Assembly: GCF_000611645.1 (NCBI RefSeq)
Contig: NW_014012449.1
Coordinates: 1-16,081 of the forward strand
From: Monoraphidium neglectum
Lineage: Eukaryota > Chlorophyta > Chlorophyceae > Sphaeropleales > Selenastraceae
Reading direction: 5' to 3'
Length of the DNA: 16,081 bases
A program made the position numbers and the translations under genes. The stretch's first letter is position 1, and every line of letters starts with the position of its first letter. Shown piece after piece: positions 1 through 9,121 of this stretch. The notes under the pieces were generated by a model. It made no database searches and had not been told where the DNA came from. It saw only the letters and a list, made by a program, of their open reading frames with translations.

Positions 1-1923
1 GGCCGGGCCGGCGCGCAGCGCCGCGGCGCCGTCCTCCCGGCCGCCGCCCGCCCCGACGCCGGCGCTGCCGGTGTGCGTATTGGAGAGTCCTGCGCGCGAC
101 AGGAGACCCTCCAAAAACGACTGGCCACCTTCTTCAGAGTAAGCGCGCAGCACCTTGTTGACCACAGGCACAACGGGGTCCTCTGCAAAGGGAGAGTTGC
201 CCCACGGGTTTGTGTGTGTGTGTGGGGGGGGGGGGGCGGACGCGTGAGCCGAAACGGATCCAGCTCGGCCGCGTCTGGGGCGCTTTGGGCCTGGGTGCGT
301 GGACGAAGCGTGAGCGGCCGGCCCTGCGCCGCCGATCAGGGGCCGGCTGCACCACCCACATCACCACCAGTTGCGCCGCGAGGGCGCTGCAGTCGCAGCA
401 GCCTGCGACGGCAATCACCAGCCGCCGCGTGCGTCGCCGCTTGCACGCGTGCAGCCGCGTGCCCCCGCCCACCTGGCAGCACGAAGTTGGATATGTACTG
501 GTCCCACCCCGCCGCTGCGACCTCCCGCGCGAGCGCCTCGTTGCCAACCGGCGGCGCAGCGAACGAGATGCAGCGGATCTGCGGGTCCCGCGCCGCCGCG
601 CCGCCGCCGCCGCCCTCGCCGCTCCCGTCACCGCCCCAGCCGCCGCCCGCGGCGCGCTGAGCGGCCGACTCCTCTCTGAGCAGCGAGACCGCCCCCAGCA
701 TCGCGACCGCGCCCCCCAAGGAGTGGCCGCACAGCACTAGCCGCTTGCCGGCCGCGCGCGCCGAATCGCGCAGCTCCGCCAGCGGCAGCGCCATGGAGCG
801 GCGGCAGAATCCCCCATGCGCCGACGGATGCTGCGCGGCGGCAGAGCGGCACGCGGCAGGGAGTCGGCACGGGCCGTTGGCGGGGCGGCGCTCGGGCTCC
901 GGGCGGCGCTCGTGGCATTATGATGGGGCAGCGCATGCGGGAGGGACCGCCACCCACACAACTGGTTGGCACCAAGGCAATGGAAGCGCATCAGGGCTGA
1001 CCCGAGTCCTTCGCCCGCAGACCCCGCCCGCGGCCGCGACGCCCCGAAGCTTCCCACTGACGGGCCCTGCTTTGGGGCAGCGGTGCCCCCTCCCCACCTG
1101 CTGCCCGTCGCCGCGCCGCCAGAGGGGCAGGTGCCAACACCTCAGGTTGGCCGCCCAGTCGCCGACATGCTGCGTCCCCTGAAACGCCACGTACACGGCG
1201 CCGGGGCCGTGACTCACCACGTAGCTGCGGCGGGCGGGGGCGGGGCCGCGGGCGCGCGCGGGGCGTCGGGGCGGCGGGCGCGGGCGCAGCAACAAGCGCC
1301 GACCCCTGGCCTGCGCAGCTGCGAGCTCCGTCTGGGCGGAGAGGCGGAGGCTCGGGTCCCCAGGAGCCGCTTTGGGCGAGGTGCCTGCCCGCGCCGCGCC
1401 ACGCGCTCGCCGAGCGTTGCGGCGAGGCATGCGCATCGCGGCCCCGAGCGCGCGCGCGCGCGCTCCTCGCCGCGCGCCACCCACCGCTGGTGGCCGGCGG
1501 TGTGCACTGTCAATTCCCCCACGTCCGCCTCCGACAGCAGCGCCCGCACGGACGCGAGGTGGCCGCGCAGGCGAGCGGCGTCAAAGTGGGTGCGGTACGC
1601 GGCTTCTGAAAGCAGCGCAGCACTTTGAAGGTCCTGGGAAGGTGCGGCGCGGAGCAGCGGGGCGGGGCGGCGCGGGCATTTGGGCGGGGGCGCCAATCGC
1701 ATGCGATCGGGCCCTGATCGCGTGTGGGGATGGCCAAAGGGCGTCGGGCCGCGGCAGGGGGCTGATGGGGGATGCGGAAGCTGGGAGCCCGTGCGCCTGC
1801 ACGCGCGCAGGTCGCCGCTGTTGGCCGGGCACCTGCCCCATGCTGCTGCCGTTACTGCCCTGCAGCGCCTGCCCTGCGCCACGCCGCGCCGCGCACCAGT
1901 GCATCGAACGCGGATGTCCACAT
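1..1923 (-). CDS. Class 3 lipase (alpha/beta-hydrolase), 3' end beyond the window
   Basis: Five-exon model on the minus strand: 1923-1897, 1633-1485, 1224-1098, 830-473 and 182 to the left edge. Introns are 263, 260, 267 and 290 bases, all GT-AG, and the phases match at every junction. In this numbering the strand before the nucleophile carries VAFQGT (residues 71-76), an AHGGF motif follows at 105-109, the nucleophile elbow GHSLGG is at 136-141 (Ser138), and a PPVGN strand motif comes after a Gly-rich insert. The predicted catalytic Asp is D222 in PEDPVVP, created across the last splice junction. The catalytic His would lie past the left edge. The layout recalls large plant class 3 lipases that carry LVLCGHSLGG and PED motifs; this is from memory. 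Such enzymes hydrolyse acylglycerols or polar lipids; substrate and location cannot be read here. Exons 2 to 5 are solid. Exon 1, nine codons from ATG at 1923, is a guess based on phase and donor. Confidence 0.82.
211..236. repeat. (TG)7 microsatellite joined to a 13-base G run
   Basis: Seven TG units at 211-224 run straight into a G homopolymer at 224-236. The tract lies in the last lipase intron, about 30 bases upstream of its 3' splice site. On the sense strand it reads as a C run followed by CA repeats. Such tracts vary in length between strains and are prone to sequencing error. Confidence 0.9.
1446..1465. repeat. (GC)8 tract forming a perfect 20-base palindrome
   Basis: An uninterrupted run of GC dinucleotides (1448-1463), bordered by GA and TC, is fully self-complementary. 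It sits in the second lipase intron close to its 5' end. It could form a hairpin or left-handed DNA; no function is implied. Confidence 0.85.
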
Positions 1924-3138
1924 CGTTGTGTGACCGTCGAGCTGTGCTGAGGCCTCCACAGCGCGGTTGACCACCCGCCAGTGTTGAGCTGGCCGTCCCC
2001 CCGTCCAGGCTTTCCCGGCCCCAGGGCCCTTAGAGTGTGCCACTGCCAGTCAAGCTTTCTGTGATCCGCGACTGCAGTTGAGATCACCCAGAAGAATGAT
2101 ACGCTTTCACGACAGCACAGATGCGCGCTGCTCTCAATCAGGGCCACCGCATGGCCCCTAAATGAGCTTGTTTAGCTTTGCCGCGAGCACCTGATCAGAG
2201 GCGCATGCTTGTCGTCTGCCACACCGAGCAGCAGATGGACTGCAGCGTCTCTTCCGCGCTGCGTTCAGCCCCAGAGCTTATGAATGCCCTCAGTAACCTT
2301 TTCTGCACAGTTTAGCAATTTAAGTTGATTATGATTTTTGCCAGGGCTTTGTTGTCACCTATCAAGCAACGCCCCCCCTCATGTTGGCGGTCAAATGTTG
2401 CTAGGCCGCTGCATGACCATGTGGTGATGCCCACAGCTGTGCAACAGGAGGAAGCTGTGCAGAGCTGTTGGCATGTGCTCACCCCCCAAGCCTGGCGGCA
2501 TAGCCATCCCATGAGGCCTGCTACGACGTGCTGAGGCTGCCACCTCTCAACACCTCAGTCGTGTACGCCCTGCACTCCTCGGGGCACCCCTCTGGTCAAA
2601 CGTTCCTTCATCTGCTGCTCACCCAGCTTGCCTGCAGGTTTGAACGATGCAGCTTCGGTGACCGGCGGCAGCAGCATTCAAAGCAGACTTGAGGACAGAC
2701 CATCACGACAAAGGACTTACGACAAGGAAGATGCGGCGCCCTAGGTGGCTGTTGCAGCCGCTTGCAGGGACTGACAGTGCTGGCCTTCCCGCCGACTCCC
2801 TTTCCATGCAGGCTGCCCATGCCCTTGAGATTCTATCACGACTGCCGCTGCCAGCCCTCCCTATGCCCTCGTCCCACCATTGTCACTGGTATTCCGGCTG
2901 CTGCTTTTGTGGGCTTGACTGTGCCCAAAGCCAGGGGAACTGCTCATTGTAACCTGACAACAATACAGCGTTGAACGCATGCGGCCACACATGGAGCTGC
3001 AGATTGTGCCCTAGCCGGTGGATTGAACAACATCCAAGTACACTGTGGGATTCCTCCGCAGCTATCTTGTCGCTCAGTTATCAACTTGCTTTGGGCATGT
3101 GGCAGCTAGTGGCAATATGGACCATGCAGGCCACGCAG
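1924..3138. other. Spacer between the lipase and ARM-MYND copy A
   Basis: No gene can be supported in this 1.2 kb. Short open frames on both strands match no family I recognise. The left part should hold the lipase 5' UTR and promoter, but I see no clear core element. From about 2600 rightwards the sequence aligns by eye with the 3' flanks of copies B and C: the landmark GCGGCAGCAGCATT with a nearby AGATGCGGCGC block occurs near 2655, 5661 and 8656. That part is therefore the duplicated 3' flank, and probably 3' UTR, of copy A. Confidence 0.6.
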
Positions 3139-5213
3139 TCACGCCACCGCTGGCTGCTGCTGCTTGCAAGCTTGCTTGTGTCCAGCCTTCCAGTCCGCGG
3201 CCTGCAATGCAAAGCGTTCCGCAAGCAAGGTAGGTTATGCGGGCAAGAGCTGCACAATGCGTTTGCAATTTTCAGCTTCAGTCGCACGAGAGATGTTGCC
3301 AGAGCCGGTCCACCCGAACGAGACGACTGGTGCCTGTGCAGCGCAGCCGCCAAATTTGCTGCTGCAGCCCGTCGGCCCGACTGCCGGCGCACATGTTGAG
3401 ACGAGCAGGCGCCCACTTTCTCCTTGATCCCACTGCCCTCACCTGGCATGCGGAGCTGCAGTAGAAAACCGCGTTGCAGCGCGAGCACAGCTTGAGCCTT
3501 GCTGACCCCGCCTCTGCCGCCGTCTTGCCGCACTTGGCGCACCGCTTCGGCCCTCCCCTGCGGCTCGGGGCACCTCTGTGCGCCGCATCAGCTTTATTGG
3601 CCTCCGCCGCGCCCGCTGCAGCCGTGCCAGTCTCTCGCAAATTAGTGTGCTGTCCCTCCTGCACGACTGCCCCCGTCCCCGGCGGAGGTGGGTGCTTCAT
3701 GTCAAAACGAAAGACTGTTATGGCGGCCCGCAATGGCTGGGACGGCGCGAGCTGCTCAGCGGCCGCCAGCACGTCATCGCTCAATGTCACTGGGCGCAGC
3801 AGCAGCACCTCGGCTGCAGCCTCTCGGTTGGCGCACAGCCGCCCAATCAGCTCGGCGGCCCCAGTCTTGAAAAGCGGCGAGCCCCTGCGCAAGCAGCGCG
3901 AGGCAGCGTCCAGCGCGCAACGCGCGCGCGCGACAGTGGCCGCACGGCCGTTGTCGACCAGTGAAATGAGCAGCATCAGCGGCTGCGGTGCCGCGTACAT
4001 CATCTGGCTGGAGGGATCGTACGGATCGTGGCCGGCCCGGAACGTGACCTGGCGCATCGTGTCGTCTAGCGCGCCGGGCGTCTCGCGCGACGCATCGTCG
4101 AGCCGCTTGGCGAGCGCTTGCAGCATGCCTGGGTGGTCGGCGACAACGGCGACAGCGGCCGTGTCGAAGTCGCCGAGCTGGGGGTTTGCTACAAGGTTCT
4201 GCAGCGCCGCCACCGCGGCCTGCGCCAGCCACGGCTCCGAGCCGCGCCCACGCGCACACGTGGCGAGCGCTTCGAGCAGGCCTGGTGTGCGCAGCGCCGC
4301 GTCGCAGGCTGAGCGCGGCCCGCAGACCGCGAGGTTGCACAGGAACAGCACGGCGCTGTGCGCGGCCGCCTCCAGCGGGCCGGCCGGCGGCGGCGCGGCG
4401 GCCCTCGAGGCGACGAGCCTTGCGACCTGCTGAACGACTGTCGCGCCAAGGGGAAGCCGCACGGCGGCAAGTTTCGCGAGGGCGGCCATGTTCACGGCCC
4501 CGTCGGCGCGCGTCCCGCCCGTCATCACACTGCAGAGCGCCATGGCGGCCTTGGCGCGGATTGGAGGGGCACTATGGGAGTCTGACATCTCGCGGACCGC
4601 CCAGGCCATCAGTGCAGGTCGATCAACAAACTATGGCGGCGGTACGTGGCAGGGCGGCGCTCAGGTGTTGTTGCTGCATGCCGAAGCGCGTTACTTGCCC
4701 TGGACGAAAGGAACTATCTGAAGCAAGTTAGGCATGGATGCATGCACGCCTTGCCACCCTGGCATGCACACGCGGTTGCACGCGCACGGTCTCGCACGCG
4801 CGCATGTGTGCATGCACTGCTCACTAGCTGGTGGCCTGGACAGGCACTGTACGTTCACAAATAACACACCGTAGACGTATTGCATGCTGCACAGGCACAC
4901 AACCAGGCTCTCGTCAAGCTAGGGAAGGGTGGCTCACCTGCTGTATGCGGGGCGCGCTGCCAAACACCGCGGCAGCCAGCACGTCCAAACCGAACCCACG
5001 CAGAGCCGGGTTGCGGGAAGCAGCGATGTCCTCCAGAGCGCCAAGCGCTTCGCTCGTGAGCGGCGCCGCAAGGTCCGCCTCCAAGCCAGCTCGCGCCTCA
5101 AGTGCGGGGCCGGCGAACTGCGACTCCCACTGCCCGAAGCTGACAGCACGCGCCGGTGCGCTTGCCATGCTTTCGGCCAGGCGCACAATCATCGCGCTGG
5201 GTGTAGGGGACAT
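3139..5213 (-). CDS. Armadillo-like repeat protein with C-terminal MYND zinc finger, copy A
   Basis: Three exons, 5213-4938, 4630-3443 and 3201-3139, give 508 residues. Introns are 307 and 241 bases, GT-AG, both phase 0. The start MSPTPS is shared by all three paralogues, which fixes the ATG. Residues about 1-400 are Ala/Leu-rich helical repeats with armadillo-like third helices (for example AAVAALQNLVAN). A Pro/Gly/Ala-rich linker leads to the MYND finger. Its ligands fit as C456, C459, C474, C477, C483, C487, H496 and C500, with the usual CQ and W positions. H496 and C500 come from exon 3, so correct splicing of intron 2 is needed to complete the finger. MYND fingers usually bind proline-rich peptides and armadillo repeats bind protein partners, so a scaffold or adaptor role is an inference. 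Copy A has six more residues in exon 2 than B and C, and a divergent tail after the last Cys. Confidence 0.85.
4735..4830. repeat. Purine-pyrimidine alternating tract in intron 1, copy A
   Basis: Intron 1 is rich in GCATGC, CACGCG and TGTGTGCATGC strings that alternate purine and pyrimidine. The corresponding part of intron 1 in copies B and C has the same character with different exact sequence. Limits are approximate. Confidence 0.5.
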
Positions 5214-6116
5214 GGCTGTTGTCGCCTGCGCGTTTGGATGTGTACAAGGTATGGTAAGCTCAGCGCGAGGTGTTTCAATTTGCCGCTTTGAATGATCAGA
5301 TGATCTCGAGCTGAATCGTGTTATTGCTGTGGCTTTATCATGAGACATGTTTGCAAAGACAGCAGACGCGTCGGCTGCATGTCGAAAGCACGGGACAACA
5401 GCGGCATGCAATGATGCGCCACTGCACAACAGCGGCGGGAAACAATGTTCGGCAAGCTCGAGGAACCATCCTTCGCTCGCATGCCTCACAACCCAGTTGC
5501 TGAGTCACTTTTCAGCAAAATATCAAAGCGCACGCGCTTGGACCGCGTCTTGGGGTTGGTAGGCTGCCAGAAGCGGATGCTCCACCTGCCTGCTAACCTG
5601 CATGCCGCTCTTCTCGCTGACGTTGCCTGCTAATGTGTGTGACGCAACTTTGATTACCAGCGGCAGCAGCATTTACAGCATTGCACCCATCATCATGCGG
5701 AAGATGCGGCGCTCTGGCTGGTTGATGCAGCCGCTACAGAGGCCGACGGCGCTGCCCATGCCACCAACAGCCTTTTACGCAGCTTGCTGATGCCCTCCAG
5801 ATTCAAGCGCAATCGCCGCCGCCACCACTGCCTACGCCCTCGCCCCCAGCGATGTATCTGTCTGTATTCCAAGTGGTGCCTTGTGGCTTGGCTGTGGAAA
5901 AAGTCAGGCGAAACGCCCATTGTCACCTCCTCCAAAGCAGAACCGTGTTCATTACGTGCATACACATGACTCCGATATTTTACCCTAGACGGTCGTTTCA
6001 TTATGATTCACGGTGCAGAATTTCTGCACAGCCATCTGCAAACTCTTCTTGCACATCCACAGACTTCATTGGGGCATGTGGCAGCCAACGCATTATGGAC
6101 CATGCAGGCCACGCAG
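5214..6116. other. Spacer between copies A and B
   Basis: This 0.9 kb holds the 5' flank of copy A (to about 5540) followed by the 3' flank of copy B. No separate gene is supported; short open frames in it are not conserved between copies. The reading frame upstream of the A start codon stays open by chance for roughly 90 codons, but the other copies lack matching protein there. Blocks of close similarity to the B-C spacer include the stretch after GTAGGCTGCCAGAAGCGG (about 5560) and 5971-5993, which is identical to 8972-8994. Confidence 0.6.
5673..5677 (-). terminator. Possible TGTAA polyadenylation signal for copy B
   Basis: TGTAA is the usual poly(A) signal in chlorophyte algae. This instance lies about 440 bases past the copy B stop codon. 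The motif is short and expected by chance, so the call is weak. Confidence 0.22.
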
Positions 6117-8186
6117 TCACGCCTCCTCTGGCCGCTGCTGCATGCAAGATTGCCTGTGCCCGGCCTTCCAGTCCACAGCCTGCGATGGGAAGCAATCCGA
6201 GAGAAAGGTAGGACGTGCGGGCAAGAGCTGCACAAACCGCTTGCATGGGTCAGCTTGCCTCGCACAAGAGCTATTGCCAGAGACGGCGCGCCCAAACAAG
6301 ACGACTTGCGCCTGTGCAGTATAGCCGCCAAAAGCTTCGCTGCAGACCGTCGGCCCGACTGCTGGCGCACACGAACAGATGAGCAGGCACCCACTTTCTG
6401 CGTAATCCCCCTGCCCTCACCTGGCATGCGGTGCTGCAGTAGTACACGGTGTTGCAGCGGGAGCACTGCTTGAGCCTTGCTGACCCCGCCTCTGACGCCG
6501 TCTTGCCGCACACGGTGCAGCGCCTTAGCGCTCTCTCACGGTTTCGAGCACCTCCTTGCCCCGCGTCAGGCTGAGCGGCGGCCGCTGCGCCTGCTGCGGC
6601 TGACCCAGCCCCATGCAGATTAGCGCCGCGTCCCTCCTGTACCGCTGCCCCCGACCCCGGCTCAGGGGGGTGCAACGTGTTGCGGAAGATTGATATGGCG
6701 GCTCGATAATGCGGGGTCGCGGCCAGCCGCTCAGCAGCCGCCAGCACGTCATCGCTGAATGCTACTGGGCGCATCAGCTGTAGCACGGTTGCAGCCTCAC
6801 GGTCGGCGAACAGGAGCCCGATCAGCTCGGCGGCTCCGGGCTTGAAACACGGCAAGCCGCCACGCAAGCAGCACGAGGCCGCGTCCAGCACGCAGCGCGC
6901 CCGCGCAACGGCGGCCGCGCGGCCGTGGTAGGCCAGCGACATGAGCAACATGAGCGGCTGCGGCCATGGCATGTGGCTGGAGGGGTTGCCCAGGTCCCGG
7001 CCGGCTGCGGATGTGATGTTGCGACCTGCGCTGCCCAGCGGGGCGGGTGCCTCATGGGCTTCAGCATTGAGCCGTGTGGCGACAGCGCGCAGCATGCCTG
7101 GGTGGTCTGCAACGGCGGCGACGGCGGCCGCATCAATGCCGCCGGTCTGGGAGTGCGCTATGAGGTTCTGCAGCGTGTTGATTGTGGTCTGCGCCAGCCA
7201 CGGCTCCACCCAGCGGCCACACGCAGCCTCGGCGAGCGCGTCGAGCAGGCCTTGTGTGCGCAGCGCCGCGTCGCAGGCGGCGCGCGGCCCGCACGCCGCG
7301 AGGCTGCACAGGAGCGGCAGGGCGCGCCGCGCGGCTGCCTCTAGCGGGCCGGCCGGCGGCCCCCTTGTGGCGATGAACCTCGCGACCTCCTGGATCACCG
7401 TTGCGCCTAAGGGCAGCCGCACGGCGGCCAGCTTTGTGATTGCAGCCACGATTTCGGCCCCACTGCTGCGTGCCCAAGCCGAGATCACGCTGCAGAGCGC
7501 TGTGACGGCCTTGGCACGGATGGCGGGGGCGCTGCGGGAGTCTGACATCTCGCGCACCGCCCAGGCCATGAGTGGGGGTCGGGCGACAAACTGAGGTGGC
7601 GGTGTGTGTGAGGGCGGCACTCGGGTGTTGTTGCTGCATGCCGCAGCACTTTGCCTGTCCTGGCCTAAAGCAAGCACCCGAAGAAAGGCAGGCATGGATG
7701 CATGCGCGCCTTGCAGCCTTGACATGCACACACACATATGCGGGCGCGCGGGCATGCGCGAGCCCCGACAAGAGCTCGCTCTCTTGTGCACGTGCGCACG
7801 CCTCACGCACCGGGGGCCTGGACAGGCCGTGTGCATGTTCACAGGACATGCTATGCGTGCTGCACGGATACACAACCAGGCTCTGATGAATCTAGAGGAG
7901 GGCAAATCACCTGCTGTATGCGGGGCGCGCTGCCAGACACTGCAGCAGCCAGCATGTCTAAGCCCAACCCACGCAGAGCCGGGTTGTGGGACGCAGCGAT
8001 GCCCTCCAGAGCGCTCAGCGCATCGTCCGTGAGAGGCGTCATAAGGTCAGCCTTCAACCGAGCGCGCGCCGCCCGGGCGGGGCCGGCAAACTGCGACTCC
8101 CATTGCCCGCAGCCGACAGCGCGTGCTGGGGCGCTTGCCATGCTTTCGGCCAGGCGCACTATGACCACGCTGGGCGTGGGGGACAT
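6117..8186 (-). CDS. Armadillo-like repeat protein with C-terminal MYND zinc finger, copy B
   Basis: Three exons, 8186-7911, 7590-6421 and 6179-6117, give 502 residues. Introns are 320 and 241 bases and sit at the same codons and phase as in A and C. Exon 1 has 92 residues, 74 of them identical to copy A by hand count. The helical repeat region shows the same armadillo-like pattern (for example NTLQNLIA). MYND ligands fit as C450, C453, C468, C471, C477, C481, H490 and C494, with W486; the last two come from exon 3. All eight ligands are kept and there is no frame break, so the copy looks functional. It differs most in the linker and first finger knuckle (CTVC instead of CAKC). The intron 1 donor is GTGATT, weaker than GTGAGC in A. 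The biological role is unknown; a protein-interaction adaptor is the general inference for this domain pair. Confidence 0.85.
7690..7810. repeat. Purine-pyrimidine alternating tract in intron 1, copy B
   Basis: This is the counterpart of the copy A tract, with CACACACACATATGCG, GCGCGCGGGCATGCGC and TGTGCACGTGCGCACG strings. It lies in the same part of intron 1. Limits are approximate. Confidence 0.5.
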
Positions 8187-9121
8187 GATTTGCGCCTGAG
8201 CGTCTAGATGCTTGCCAACATAAGCTCAGCTCAAGGTAGTGTCGTTCGTCGCTTGAAATGATTGGATGATCTGCAGCTCGACACGACTCGTGTTACTGCT
8301 GAGGCTGTGGTGTGTAGAAAAACACATATCTACATCGGCAGCAGACTCGTGGAATCGAATCCGAAAGCGCAGGGGCATCAGCAAGTACCGAAGCGGCATG
8401 CGTGCCACTGATCGGCAACACTCCAAAAGCGGCGGGAAACAGTGTTCAGCAAGCTCAAGAAATCCTCCTGCGCTCGCATGCCTCACAACGCAGTTGCTGA
8501 CTCAGTTTGCAGCAAGAACAAAGTACGTGCGCTCGTACCGCCTCTTGGAGTTGGTAGGCTGCCAGAAGCGGATGCTCCCCCTGCTTGCTGACCTGCACGC
8601 CGCTCTGCTCGCTGACCTTGCATGCTCATGTGTGTGACGCAAACCAAAAGTACTAGCGGCAGCAGCATTTCAGGATCAAACCCATTATCACATGGAAGAC
8701 GCGGCGCTCTGGCTGGTTCATGTACCGTAGCCGCTATAGAGGCCGACGGCGCTGCCCAAGCCACCAACCCTTGTCACGCAGCTTGCTGATGCCCTCCAGA
8801 TTCGAGCGCAATCGCCGCCGCCGCCACTGCCTACGCCCTCGGCCCGGGAGTTATATCTGTCTGTATTCCAAGTGCTGCCTTGTGGCTTGGCTGTGCAAAA
8901 AGTTAGGGGAAACGCCCATTGTCACCTCCTCCGAAGCAGTACCGCGTTCATTACATGCATGCACATGGAGCTCCGATATTTTACCCTAGACGGTGGTTTC
9001 ACTACATCCAATCACGGGTCAAAGTTTCTGCACAGCCATCTGCACAGTCCTCTTGCACACCCACAGACTTCATGGGGGCATGTGGCAGCCAACCGCAACA
9101 TGGACCATGCAGGCCACGCGG
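8187..9121. other. Spacer between copies B and C
   Basis: This 0.9 kb contains the copy B 5' flank (to about 8530) and the copy C 3' flank. No gene is supported. It aligns along most of its length with the A-B spacer. The C 3' flank and B 3' flank share long nearly identical runs, for example around 8779-8825 against 5779-5825. Confidence 0.6.
8951..8955 (-). terminator. Possible TGTAA polyadenylation signal for copy C
   Basis: TGTAA lies about 167 bases past the copy C stop codon, a plausible distance for a chlorophyte 3' UTR. The aligned site in copy B reads CGTAA, so the motif is not conserved between the two. Confidence 0.35.

Larger units (their letters stand above)
2600..5540 (-). repeat. 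Tandem repeat unit A (ARM-MYND gene plus flanks)
   Basis: This is the leftmost of three head-to-tail copies. It contains gene A with its own 5' and 3' flanks. The start-codon spacing to copy B is 2973 bases and the stop-codon spacing is 2978 bases. Both edges are approximate because similarity fades gradually: the left edge is placed where alignment to the B 3' flank becomes visible, and the right edge at the junction with B's 3' flank. Confidence 0.7.
5541..8530 (-). repeat. Tandem repeat unit B (ARM-MYND gene plus flanks)
   Basis: Middle of the three head-to-tail copies, with gene B and both flanks. Its 3' flank is much closer to that of unit C than to that of unit A. The start of its intron 1 differs from A and C, which resemble each other there. 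Edges are approximate. Confidence 0.7.

Noticed and set aside
1212..1217. Consensus donor GTGAGT on the minus strand inside lipase exon 3
   Set aside because: Splicing here would remove the VAFQGT strand that the lipase fold needs, and the frame is open through it to a better-placed donor at 1097.
3474..4433. Long plus-strand open frame of 319 codons
   Set aside because: It lies fully antisense to exon 2 of copy A. The frame comes from strong codon bias on the other strand; similar shadows appear opposite copies B and C.
4914..5489. Extended N-terminus for copy A upstream of the MSPTPS start
   Set aside because: The upstream frame is open only by chance; copies B and C have no matching upstream protein and all three share the ATG at MSPTPS.
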